In this document: positions 21,103-32,002 of the stretch, piece by piece
How positions within the stretch are numbered: the first letter of the stretch is position 1
Layout: each line of letters starts with the position of its first letter
Origin: Diphasiastrum complanatum
Taxonomy: Eukaryota > Streptophyta > Lycopodiopsida > Lycopodiales > Lycopodiaceae
Assembly (NCBI GenBank): GCA_029204225.1
Contig: CM055099.1
Coordinates: 50,137,918-50,201,917 of the forward strand
DNA length: 64,000 nucleotides
Reading direction: 5' to 3'
Position numbers and translations under genes: made by a program
The notes under the pieces: model-generated
What the model was told of the DNA's origin: nothing
The model's database searches: none
Seen by the model: only the letters and a program-made list of their open reading frames with translations

Positions 21103-22262
21103 GATTCTAATGTTTCTTCAACTTTTAGGTTTTGTCCTAAAGCACTTAGCACTCACTTTTCTCTCAACAAATGATAGATAAAGAGATCTATGAAGATTTA
21201 GGACCCTAAAACACTTCTATCTTGAACCTAGATGGTTTCCAAGCATAGAAAGGAAGATTGAAACACATGCAACACTTTGCACACACTAAGAATGGATTAC
21301 AAAATCAAACCAACCTGAACACACTCTTGCTTAAGCTCTCAAACTTTCCAGCAAGTGACCAAATCAAGTTATGGTGTGAAGAGTTACTTGCATTCTTAGA
21401 AAATACCCAAAACTAGGATGCCAAGATTACCTAGTAATGAACAAACTTGATCAACATATGATCAACACACTAAGATATTGATTCAACCTGTAAAACCACA
21501 TGTAAACCACACTTCTAAAAGTTTATAAACTCCAGCAAGTGATAAATACAAGATTTAGAGGTGAATGAATGAGCACACTTAGTGAATCACAAGACTAGCT
21601 TCACTATCTTGTCAAATCTTGGTGTTTAGATGTAGATCTAAGATCACTTCACATGAGAATGTTCCTCAACCTGTTAAGAACCTGAAAACACACTTGCATA
21701 ATGGTTAACACCTTCCAGCAAATGCTCCAATCAAATTACATAAGGAGAGTTACTTACATGCTCAACAAAGTACACCAAAATTTATGCCAAAATTGATGAC
21801 AATCTTTACAATATGCTCTTCACAATGGAGCTTACAATATGTTCACCCAAAAAAGGGGATCTTTCATCCAAATGGGAGCTTTGCTCAGCCTTTAGGAGAA
21901 TTACAACTCACTCAAAAGAGCATTTGTCATCCACTTAAGGAGAAGTTTCATCCACTTAAGGAGAGTGTTCATCCAAGAATGGAGATTGTCAACAATAGGA
22001 TTGAAAAGAACATTGTTAGTATTGAATATGCACAAGCCTCACAATCACAAATGATTAGGTGTTATGATCTGATCCAAAATAGTTTCTTTTCAGCCTCTGA
22101 TCTTCAATAGACCTGAAATATGCTTTTGATCCACAAGTTCAACTCACAAAACAAAGGTTAGTAAGATTTGATCAACAAAGCAATGCAAAATCATGCTAGA
22201 ACTTGATCAAACATCCAAATATCACCAAAAATGGAATACTTACTGTAAATAGAAGCCAACCA
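21103..22262 (-). other. Copia leader with internal repeats
   Basis: The untranslated leader between primer site and gag is about 1.16 kb. On the plus strand a phrase of the type CAACCTG...CACTT/C...TTCCAGCAARTG...GAGTTACTT recurs at about 21310, 21485 and 21668, a loose tandem repeat of 170-190 bp. A 21-bp unit, CATCCACTTAAGGAGAAGTTT, follows three times at 21928-21990. Chance frames here are not taken as genes. Confidence 0.7.
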
Positions 22263-22274
22263 GCTCTGATACCA
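22263..22274 (-). other. Primer binding site for initiator tRNA-Met
   Basis: The minus strand reads TGGTATCAGAGC, complementary to the 3' end of plant initiator tRNA-Met, directly next to the 5' LTR. Confidence 0.97.
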
Positions 22275-22929
22275 TGTGAAAAATACAGATCCTAAGTGGA
22301 TCTAAACTCCAAGATCATTGGCTTGAATGCTTGCACTCCAAACTACATAAGCTAGGAATTGGCAACACATTCTATGCTACCTAGAATGCAAAGAACTTGA
22401 TCAAAAAGCATTTATCACAAATGGAAACTTCCATAAACATCAAGTGCAGCCCAAAATAGCATTATACAGTCCATAATACATCAGCCTACGACTTTTGGAA
22501 AGCACCTAAGATCATACACAATAGCTTGAAGACAATACACACAACAATGCTCTCAATGGAGGAAGAAACAATGACAATGATCTATTGATCTCAATGAAGC
22601 ATACAAAAGGTTTCTCCAACCTGTTCTCCACGACTTCCCTACTATTTAAGGATGAGGAAGATGACTCTCTCTCCTCTCTCTAGAAGGTACTTGACCCTAG
22701 ATATTCCCTATATAGGAAAAATAGCTAAAAATGGCTTATATGACCAAAATACATCAAAATGGTCTCATTTTGAAGGGTATGAAGTTTGACACTTCATCAT
22801 ACTGAAAAAATACAGTAAATAAAAACATTGTGGCCTGGTTCACACGTGTGAAACTCTAGAACCAAAACTATTTACAATTTTAGCCAATTTAGGCCTCAAA
22901 CTAGCTAGAAAATGTTGACAATTTTCACA
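22275..22929 (-). repeat. Copia 5' LTR
   Basis: 655 bp, same ends as the other LTR; three differences between them. Followed by the target duplication CTACT at 22930-22934. Confidence 0.97.
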
Positions 22930-24093
22930 CTACTCTCCTATGGTGTCATGTAGACCATGCCTCTGCATCTGCCTACCTATGTAGCTCACAACATATATCA
23001 TCCTCGAGCTCCTCCTCCATAGGTGGCACTGAGGATCAGCAGTTGTCATCTGTACCTTACAGGAGTCAGGGTTCTCCTACAAAAACAAACGGACATGGTT
23101 AACAAACTTATGCATTTGTCAAATAAGTTCATTTGAAACGCAATTACATTAAGCAATACCAATAAAGTCACTAACTCACCTTGATCAAGCGGTCACCCTA
23201 CGTGCATGTGCGTCTCAATATGCGTCTGTTGGTATTCACGAACACCAACCGCTTGCACTGCTCAATGGAGAGTCTAATTTTCTTCTTCGTGTGATAGCCG
23301 GCCCATACACTTTAGTTCCGCTCACAGGCAGAAGCCGAATAGTCTTGAGCAAGGACCCTCTCTGCCAGTCGTTGAAGGTCAGGCATACTGCGGCCATGAA
23401 AGCTCCACCATATCAATCTCTCAGCATCAGTTTGCAGTTCGAGCCGTTGTCTATGACAACTTGAACCACATGCTCTTCCCTAATCTCCTGCATTACACAG
23501 ATGCCTGCCTCATAGATGAACTCGACCATGATGGCTCCACTAGCTTCAGTAGCTTCCACGCCTCGTAGGAAGACTATGCCAAGCAGGCAAGACACTAGGA
23601 TATTGTTGACAGATCACCGATGAGTGTCAGTCCATCCATCGCTCAATATCGAACATCCATAGCTACAAAAATATAACATTTCTTAGATATGTGCACTTGC
23701 AAACTTTGTGGTACTTTGTAGAGTGAATCAAATTAAGTGGTAAAGAGTAGCAAAAAATTATTATCTCTGCCACGCTATGCGGATGGAGCTCAGCTCCCGT
23801 GTGGTGGTCTGCTCCTCTTGTCATAGCATGGTCATGCGCAATGCCTCTCTCCTCGGAGGCCTCCATGAGAAATCAGTTGTTGCGATCTGAAGGCAAGTGT
23901 CCCTAAAGATTGAAGTGTTAGCAACAACAAAAGGAATGCCACACTCATAGAATAGCTGGCCAATCCGTTGGGTACACACAGGACATGGTGATGTCTCTAT
24001 CACGCACCTTGATCCAAGGTCTGCTGCCTAGCCCTAACCGCTCTATGTTGCACAAAGTACTCTCCTGATCTAGAACATGTTGGATTATTCTCC
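22930..24093 (-). pseudogene. hAT transposase (DUF659 plus hATC), piece 1 of 3
   Basis: Minus-strand relic of a plant hAT cut-and-paste transposase. From the right: RARQQTLDQ near 24040; the start of DUF659 (GQLFYECGIPFVVANTSIF, then SWRPPRREALR) at 23821-24003; the conserved DUF659 stretch EEHVVQVVIDNGSNC at 23413-23595; then the C-terminal dimerisation domain (PDLQRLAERVLAQDYSAS and ACERN, then HTKKKIRLS) at about 23180-23400. DUF659 passes straight into hATC at about 23440, so several hundred codons of catalytic core are deleted. Stops and frame changes add to the decay. The gene is then cut at 22930 by the copia element and apparently continues at 16498 and 5645. Confidence 0.85.
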
Positions 24094-24780
24094 TGCTAAT
24101 CGACCAATCGACATTTTAATCTTTGTCCAACTTTTATCCAAACCTGCAGATTTCTTTGTGTTTTTACACATAACTACTTGGAAATGGCTCACAGTGTCAG
24201 CATTTTTGGGATTTTCGTCTTTTGGGATTTTGTCTCACTTCGGCTTTTTCGCAAAATGCCAGATGCCTCAAATGTTAAGGAAATGACACTGGCGAAGACC
24301 TTGGCAGTTTTCGCATTTTTCACATGACAATTTGTGTTCATTTCTATAGAGTTACAGTTTATGTTCAAATATGCAGACATATTGTTTACGACCAAAGCCA
24401 CCGACTTACATTAATGTATCAACAAGTAATTTTTGAGAAGTTCTAACTGGAAGGTAAGGATTATCAGAAAGAAATTGAATAAAAAGGGGATAAAGTTTAT
24501 GTTTAGGTTTGTGATTATAGTTAATTTTATGTTTTATCTTTATCATTGTTATCTTAATTATAGTTCATTTTTAATATGCAGATGTCTGACCCTCCATCTC
24601 TTGGGTCTGGTCTTTTTCCGTCTCATGAAGAGTATATGAACTAGTTAAGTAGTGCATCTGCTAGGCAGAGAGAACAAATGGATGTTGTTCTGCAGCAGTA
24701 TAGGTCCATGTTAAACTCTCCAACAGAATCATATACATGTTCATCATTACATTTTATAAAATTAAATGCATTTAAACCAT
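24094..24780. other. Spacer with a possible plus-strand coding remnant
   Basis: Mostly without signal. At 24580-24720 the plus strand reads, with one TAG, a peptide starting MSDPPSLGSGLFPSHEEYM and continuing SSASARQREQMDVVLQQY. It looks protein-like (helical, Gln/Arg-rich) but belongs to no family I recognise. Confidence 0.25.
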
Positions 24781-25475
24781 TCAAAAAATAAATGTAAATA
24801 TATCTCATGTTGGGTGTTACCTTCAAAGTCTCAGCCAGGTCGAGATCCAACTCGCTTGCTATGAGCATATCTCGGCAACAGTTGGAGTCCTATTTTTTTC
24901 TTGTGCCTGGAATTTGGCACTCAACAATAGACAAAAACAAATGACATCATGAAAAAAGAGGTTTCGCATATCGGAGTATACAAATGCAAGTTTTGTTGTA
25001 TACACACATACTAGTCTCATATTGATGCCCACATATCCAGCTCGACGAACATTCGGCATCTTTTGTTGTTTTGCTTTGTTGATCTTGTTTTGTTGACTTA
25101 ATTTCTAAGCAAATTGTTGTACACATATCAAGAAAATGAATAATAAGTCAGTAGTAGGATAAATAAATCATGCACTAACTAGAGATGACCAAGCGTTCAA
25201 GTCAAATTTTGGTCTCAAATACATAGATAAAACAAAAAAGTGGAATACAACTTGGAAAGTTTCGCTTTTTAAGTACTGACGTAGAAGCTGCCATCTCTCA
25301 TTTTCGATCCACTCAAAACATTTTGGCGTTAAATTTTTTGCCTCTGCTTTATCAATGTCGTTCTCAATGATTAACAAAAACTGGATGACAATTTGTCCTT
25401 GAAGTACTGTGATGAAAATAGGCAATCATATTGTGCCTGTGACATGAAATAAAATTTATCAAACTATCTCTTTCG

Positions 25476-25511
<36 letters not shown>

Positions 25512-25735
25512 CTCTCTTTCACTTGAAACTCTCACACACACACACACACACACATGATCTATATAAGATTCAAATAAATGTAGAGTAGTACCAGCAATGC
25601 TTGACGAATAGCCTCGATTTGCACCTTTGGCACATCTCTAATTGTTGGATAATGTAGATCCAACTTGGCCTTCATCAAAGAGCCAAATGACTGTGCAAAT
25701 CTATGTATTTATTAGATCTCACACATGTGAGGATG
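24781..25735 (-). pseudogene. Transposase_24 (Ptta/En/Spm-type) relic
   Basis: Minus-strand fragments in family order: SFGSLMKAKLDLHYPTIRDV near 25640; LTPKCFEWIENERWQLLRQY and KSETFQ at 25168-25425; a Lys/Gln/Asn-rich KLSQQNKINKAKQQK near 25080; and NRTPTVAEICS, then HSKRVGSRPG, at about 24820-24900. The order W..L..Y..SE.FQ, then S..N..N..K, then G..PT matches the plant Ptta/En/Spm accessory transposase family. Stops and frame shifts break it everywhere. An (AC/CT)n tract lies within it. The family call comes from motif recall and is moderate. Confidence 0.5.
25472..25555. repeat. Compound (CT)n/(CA)n microsatellite
   Basis: CT and CA dinucleotide runs at about 25472-25511 and a second CA run at about 25530-25554. 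Confidence 0.95.
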
Positions 25736-26103
25736 CTTTGTCATATGGTGAATAATCATGAAAAATTGACACTTGGATCAAACTTTCTATTTTGAGCACT
25801 TTTGGTCCAATTTCCTACTATATGGAGATCTACTTGGAAATCTTCTAGAAGTCTAAACTTGCCTACTTCAGCTTATTCCACATGTGTGAGCTGTCCTCTA
25901 CACATGGGATGTGACACCTAACCAAAGGATGTGGCTCATGCAATCAATAGATTGATGCCATGTGTCATATGTCTAGAAAACTAGTTTGGGCCTTTTAAGC
26001 CACTAGAACTTGAATTAAATCATATGTACAACCTATATGATTATGGTACATGACAAGTACACTAATTTCACATGTGGGAACAGGCTCCATACATGTGTAA
26101 TCA
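25736..26103. other. No gene recognised
   Basis: Sequence between the Transposase_24 relic and the copia gag relic. It has several ACACATGTG-like words but no coding signal. Confidence 0.4.
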
Positions 26104-26725
26104 TCATATATACATGATTTTGGCCTTGACCAAAGCATAATTTTTGTATTTTTCACAAAAAGTAGACGAAGTGTCTTGACTTCTCCTATTGTCTTCTCGC
26201 AGCAACATAGTAATAGCTCTAGTAGGAGTTAAATATGAGTGTGTCGATATGATCATCACCCAGTTCTCATATGTAGAGGGTAAGCTTGAAAGCAATGTCA
26301 TAATTGCATCTTGATCATCTATGACTGATCCGACATCGGCCATCTGTTGCAAGAGATTCTTAAACTGGTTAATGTGGCTCTGAAGAGAATCACCAGTAGA
26401 CATCTTGAAAGTGAAGAAATTCCTTCGTAGATGTAACTTAGTAGTTATGTCCCTCCCGTCATATAGTGAGTTCAGGATGTCCCAAACGTCTCTTGACGTT
26501 TTAGCTTCAGCTATGTGTCCAATCTATGTATCTGATATATTAAGGATAATAAGCGTGAAAGCTTTATCATCCTTTTTCGTCGTCTTCAAGTTTTACTTTT
26601 GTACCTATAACAACATCCCATAATTCGCTGGTGATTAGCAAGGTCTTCAGCTTAAATTTCCACAAATGATAATTGGATCCATTCAGCTTGTCTGCGATGA
26701 GACTCGCTTTACTTTGAGAATCCAT
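26104..26725 (-). pseudogene. Copia Gag relic, family of 51-56 kb copies
   Basis: Minus-strand Gag (UBN2-like) starting near 26725 with MDSQSKASLIADKLNGSNYH, then NYHLWKFKLKTLL, and at 26104-26403 SLQSHINQFKNLLQQM and SSLPSTYENWVMIIS. At least one frame shift and two stops occur before 26403. It is clearly the same family as the Gag copies at 51188 and 54977 (shared YHLWKFK, HINQFKNLL, LPSSYD). The frame is lost after about 26110; protease and pol are absent, so it is a 5'-end fragment. Confidence 0.8.
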
Positions 26726-26914
26726 TTGGAACTTAGTTTGTCAATTGTATCGATGATGCTAAGATGCAGTAATGCCAACAATAGGAAATCAATTCTCTGA
26801 TACTGAAAGGTTGAAAATAACTGAAGAGTATGATTATCAATTTGATATCACAAAAGATATCAAGTATTAGAGATTTCGCTCTGATACCATGTCGGTATCA
26901 GATAAAGAAGTAGT

Positions 26915-26926
26915 GCTCTGATACCA
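26915..26926 (-). other. Primer binding site (initiator tRNA-Met)
   Basis: The plus strand reads GCTCTGATACCA directly beside the LTR end at 26927. A second, duplicated copy of the same dodecamer lies at about 26879-26890. Confidence 0.85.
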
Positions 26927-27821
26927 TGTCAGAAAGAGGTGTGCTGAAGATAGGTCAAACTCGAAAAGAAATGAATGAGAATAATTTGAGTGTCTAGAAA
27001 GAAAACTTTTCATGCATGGTGGAATGAACTATCTTCCTCTTTCACAATGCATGACTATGCCTATCAATTTCAAACAAAACAATAGTGATAGAAATCACGT
27101 TTGATCTTATAGTAACTAACTTTGAAATCATCAATACTACAATGATTACATAGCCAAACAATTAAGCATTGAATTATCAGACAAATAATTTGTCGCGAAA
27201 TGCTAGACAAATAATTACTCGTGAAGAACTACAGAAACACATACATTTTGAGACAAAGCTGAATGTAATAAAAGATAGTATTGATTTAGTATGAAAAAAG
27301 TAATAGAAGTAAATGAGTACAATACGTTGCGGATCGAAGCCACGTACTCTATGCTATCTCTGAGCGGCTAAAATGAAAGTCTGAATTAAGCACAATGCTG
27401 ATAAGCAGTAGTGCAATAGCAATCTCTAAAACAGCTCTAAGAAGTGAGCTAGAATGCTCAGGAGTGTTCAAGCTTGCAGGCTTGAGAGAGAGAGAGAGAG
27501 CTAATTATTCAAATGCTTGATCATAACTTAAAAACTATATGAATATGAACAACTATATATACTAAAAAATTAGGTCGCCAATTGGCTGGTGATCCGCTGA
27601 CATTCATCCGGTTCTTGTCTTCGATTGCTGATAAGCGGTGGAAATTGGCCGTAAACAGTCTGTCTGCATAAATAAACCAAACTGTCACTTCTACAGAAAT
27701 GAACTAAAACAGCCACAGATGACACTGTCGCAACAGTGTCAGGATTTTGTGAAAAACCCGACAGTGTCTTAAAATCTCTTTTAGGGTTGCCTCACACTTT
27801 GCCAGAGTCATTTCCTTAACA
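26927..27821 (-). repeat. Copia LTR (about 895 bp)
   Basis: On the minus strand it begins TGTTAAGGAAATG (27821), preceded by the purine-rich ACAAGGGAA, and ends CTTTCTGACA at 26927, followed by the tRNA-Met primer site. Its distal half matches the LTRs at 50448 and 54294, and the partial LTR at 27880-28346. It contains a GA/CT run at about 27487 and TATATATAG near 27553, a plausible promoter. Confidence 0.75.
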
Positions 27822-27867
27822 TTCCCTTGTGCTCTGATATAATAGTATTAGGCCTTGAAGAATCAAC

Positions 27868-28346
27868 GCTCTGATACCATGTTGGAAAGAGGTGTGTGAA
27901 AAGGTAGGTCAAATAAGATTCAAATAAAAAGAATTCAAATGACAAGAAAGAAAACTTATCGTGCATAGTGGAATAAACTATCTTACTCTTTCTCTATGCA
28001 TGACTACGCCTATCAATTTCGAACAAAAGCAATAGTAATAAAATCATGTTCGATCTTATAGTGACTAATTTTGAAATAATTAGTACTACAGTGATTACGT
28101 AGCCAAACATTAAGCATTGAATTATCAGACAAATAATTTGTCGTGAAGAACTACAAAAACACATACATTCTGAGACAAACTTGAACACAATAAGAAGATA
28201 GTATTGATAGTATGAAAACAAACTAGATGTAAATGAGTACAACAAGTTGCGGTTCAAAGTCGTGTACTCTAGGCTATCTTTGAGTAGCTAAAATATCAGT
28301 CTGAATTAAGCACAATGCTGATAAGCAGTAAGCGCAATAGCAATTC
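27868..28346 (-). repeat. Second, partial LTR of the same family with primer site
   Basis: A primer site GCTCTGATACCA (27868-27879) is followed by LTR sequence similar to 26927-27390 but diverged, ending at 28346. Only about 46 bp separates it from the first LTR, so the internal region between the two LTRs has been almost wholly removed. Confidence 0.7.
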
Positions 28347-29989
28347 AAGTACCAAGGGGTACAAGTATTTGATCAGATATTATGACAACAGCAGAAGTAC
28401 TCTAGATCATGGCTAATCTGCCACTCTTATAATTTGTGATTAGTTAGAGATGTTTAATCTTTCTGATTTGGAAGTTACACGATGCAACACGAAAAAGTTC
28501 GCAAACTATATACTTTCTGCTTGATGCATAATATAGTAAGACGAAAAATATACAGAATACATGTCCGCCTGTGAGCGAGGCAATTTTGTAAGAGGATCAG
28601 TAGATCCAGAAGTCTGCTAGTAAATGAGACATTATTTGTGAGAGAACTGTATTTCTCTCAAGTCAATGCACTATGTGGTCTGTCGCACAGTGCTTGAAAA
28701 ACCAGAAGATTAATAGATAATATTGTAGCTGTTATGCACATATTATTCTGAATGATTGTATGATCTCGAATGAATATTAGTCTGTTACTATTCGTGTATT
28801 TGATTCACTTGTTTATTCAATTTTGCACATTGGTTTGATTTTGTTGAATGTTATAATAATCTATAACATAGATCAACAGTGTCTGTCTATATTCTAGAAG
28901 ATTGTAGGAATAATATAGCCGGCAGTGACCAGTAATCATATTTGAATTCCGCACGATCTGATTTTATTCGCGAATATTTTCGTTTCGTGATTCGCTTCGC
29001 GATCACTTGGCTATAAAAGTAAATCAATTTCAGAACTCACTTAAGTTTTGTTTAGTTTCGTTTCGTTTCGTATAGTTTCGTTTCATTGTAGAGCTTGACT
29101 GGATAGCGAATTTTTCTTGAGCAAAAATTATTCGTGATCAGATTAGTTTTGCGAAATTGTTTGTGAATCGTTCGAGAGATTTCTATCAGTTTGTTACCAA
29201 AATTTTATTAAAATTTTGAATTTGCACAATTTTCACATTTAGATATTTCCATCGGAGGGCGGCTAGTGCATTCCGATGGAGCAATGCAGTCACTATGGGA
29301 TCTCTAGCCGTTTATTTCGTCCGTGCCATATCCTCTGACATCAGTTAGCTCTTGAACATGTATCAGAGAACACAAAATCTGAAAAATAGACACACTCTAA
29401 AAACCAACACTCTGACATTCGAGGGATGAAGTGAAAAAATGAGGACCCAAGCATCCTTATGTAGTGAAGGGTTCTATTTCTAGTAAGTGCTCCTATAAAC
29501 ATTTTGGCCTCTTTTCAAATATGGTATGTTCATGTCTTGAGTAGAGATTTGAATTGCAGGTTAGCGGAGACCTTCAAAGAAACCTAATTCTAAACCAATA
29601 TTATTGATAAAATGCATATCACTAAACGATTAAAACCTTAACAAGTTGTCTCAACCTTACTTAGACATCCACAGATGTACTAACAGACATATGAAATGTG
29701 ACAACGTAAGAGTAAAGTCAAAACACAACCAACAAATTGTGCTTTCTACATTTCATTACATAAAATCCTTTATTCCCATTGGACTCCTAATGTCCCTGAT
29801 TGTAAAAATGAAACACATTTCTGATCTTTTTCTGCTCATCTCCGTATATGCAAAACCAGGCACAAAATCAATAATCCTTCTATATGTATTCAACATTACT
29901 ATTTAAAATTCAAGAATCTAATGGAAATTAGGGCCTACATTTTGTCCATTACAAGTGAAGACAAAATTTGTTGGCACATCAGCAAAAGT
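28347..29989. other. Non-coding stretch with TTCG-rich, LTR-like segment
   Basis: No protein recognised. At 28950-29180 the sequence is rich in TTCGCGAA, CGTTTCG and related words, and contains GGCTATAAAAGTA (29010-29022), a good TATA form. This resembles the LTR at 57454-58464. A 9-bp hairpin (TCCATCGGA/TCCGATGGA) lies at 29248-29280. Confidence 0.4.
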
Positions 29990-31038
29990 CAATCCAAGCA
30001 TATGTCGAAATCTTCTAGGCTGCACTCCCTATTGATATGAACTTCTCATATTTCATCATGGGGCAAATGTATGGATATTTCCACTTCTTGCTGATTTGTC
30101 TCACCATCCAGAGGGTCCCATCTGCCATGACCAAACTTAAGGAGCATGTTTGACGTGAAATATGATACCTTATGGTCATTGTTTCACAAGAGAGCTTACA
30201 CCTTATTAAATCTCCTTTCTGCTCCATTTCCTTTGAATTCCATGCGACAAATATGTTATCCAACAATGATGATTATGTTGCTTTCCAAGCCCACATGGTG
30301 TTTGTTTTCCTAAAGGGGACCATCTTAAATATGGCAACAAATACGGTGTAGACTCGTTTGGATCCGAATGTTGGCTTCATATTACCAATAATCTCTTTGA
30401 GAAATTGTCTCTTTGTTTATTCAATAGTCAATTGGTCAGCATATGGCCACTCATGAGAATCGATCGTAGGCTCAAAAATTGGTGCTAATTTGCCCTAGCT
30501 AAAGTTTTTTTTTGGTACATGTGATCGCAAAAGAAAATGCCCATTTTGATCAGTTCTCCATATTTGGCATGTATGGCGGAGAATTTTCTAGTGAAGGACT
30601 TCAGGTTTTGCTAGTCGAAGCTATTTGAAGGAAAGACATCTTCCCATGCATTAATGCAACATTAATATCCATTATAATGACTTAATAATAATTCAAACAT
30701 AATAGTTAACACAAGAATAAAAGAGGTGGGACCTACAATGTGACTTTATGGTTCTATCAGCAATAGCCACATCCAATAAAATATCTCGACGCATGTATAC
30801 GTGTTGCACTTTGGCAAGGTATTTGCCATTTTGGTCGATCTTGAAATCGTGGATCATTCATGGTAGTCTTGTTTCGCTTCCTCTTTGCAACCTTGTGAGT
30901 TCTTTTGCTCGAAGGTTGCATGGAAACCCAATCAAAAGTTGAGAATGTATGGAGCACCCAATGCTCAATGGAATCTTTGATGTGTGCAACAATGGAAGCT
31001 AGTTGATTCTTGGGCTTCTTTGATTGACTATAGACCAT
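29990..31038 (-). pseudogene. Coding relic of unknown family
   Basis: A series of protein-like minus-strand fragments in changing frames. At 30757-31038 is a basic part (SSKRTHKVAKRKRNKTTMN). Near 30560 is FSAIHAKYGELIKMGIFF. At 30300-30480 is PTIDSHEWPYADQLTIE, then KEIIGNMKPTFGSKRVYTV. At 30015-30266 is LLDNIFVAWNSKEMEQKG, then KKWKYPYICPMMKYEKF. The fragments read as one degraded protein of perhaps 330 residues rather than as chance frames. I do not recognise the family; a transposon-encoded protein is likely from the surroundings. Confidence 0.35.
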
Positions 31039-31146
31039 AATGGATGATGTAATGATAATGTAGAATATGCAAAATAGTGTGTGAGATTTTCAGATAAGGT
31101 GAACCAAAATGAAAAAAATAGAATATTTGTGGAGTATATAGAATGA

Positions 31147-31183
31147 GAGAGAGAGAGAGAGAGGTCGTTTAGAGAGAGACTAC

Positions 31184-31221
<38 letters not shown>
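31147..31221. repeat. (GA)n microsatellite
   Basis: GA dinucleotide runs at about 31147-31162 and 31190-31221, separated by an imperfect segment. Confidence 0.9.
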
Positions 31222-31226
<5 letters not shown>

Positions 31227-32002
31227 CAAACTTGTGAACATTCAAAATTTGAACTAAGGACTAGGCTCACTTAGCATATGGCTGCTAGTAGATAGACAGG
31301 CTAGTTGATGTTAATTTGTAGGCATAGTTATTGCTTTATCTATGGTTAATGTAGGGTTAATATTAGAGGTGTACTTTGTGGGCCCACACTTGATTTAATC
31401 TGCACCAGTGAATTTGCCATGTCATGTGGACCATTCCCTCTCAATTGTCAATATTCTATTAGTACATGTGTCATCATTAACACTAATTATAATTAGTAAA
31501 GAGGGCCTTTTTGAGTCCAAAAAGGGCCCTAATGGGTCCAAACCAGAGGACTAGGTCGAGATACCAACCAAAGGACTCGGTCGAGATCTGATGCAAGTGC
31601 CTGTTGAGTACTTTGTCTCAGTGATGGTGTTGTAGAACTTCATGAAGTAAAAGATGACAATGTCTCAAAATGGAAGTTCTCAGTGTAATGAACTATCTCA
31701 ATTACCACATTAGTGCTATGGGTGGAAATCTGAGCTATCAGAATTGTAGAAGTGAACCGGATCTAAAATGTTATAAAATCTATCCTTGTGAAATAGCCTA
31801 TCATATGTTGACCTGTACACTCTCTATGAATCTAAATAGATAATCATGAGAAAAAAACTTATGGAGCATAAGAATGCAATAAGTACAAACATAGATAATA
31901 AAAAATACATAAAAATAAGAAGACACAAAAGATAAAAATAAAAATGATAAAATAAAACTAAGAAAATTAGTAAAAATGTAACATAAATGTATACAATAGT
32001 GA
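31222..32002. other. Non-coding, 3' flank of the second gypsy element
   Basis: No gene. At about 31545-31590 it holds two copies of GGACTCGGTCGAGAT-type sequence, the same phrase that forms the minisatellite at 38.0-38.7 kb on the other side of the element. It is therefore probably part of the element's LTR or untranslated region. Confidence 0.45.

Larger units (their letters stand above)
16499..22929 (-). mobile_element. Young, apparently intact Ty1/copia element
   Basis: 6431-bp minus-strand element: LTR 22275-22929, primer site 22263-22274, leader, one gag-pol frame 21102-17149, purine tract 17154-17164 and LTR 16499-17153. The LTRs begin TGTGAAAA and end TTTTCACA. They are both 655 bp and differ at three positions (about 99.5% identity), so insertion was recent. 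It sits in the decayed hAT gene. Confidence 0.97.

Noticed and set aside
21784-22110. 108-codon plus-strand frame in the copia leader
   Set aside because: Created by the 21-bp repeats, antisense to the element, without recognisable domain.
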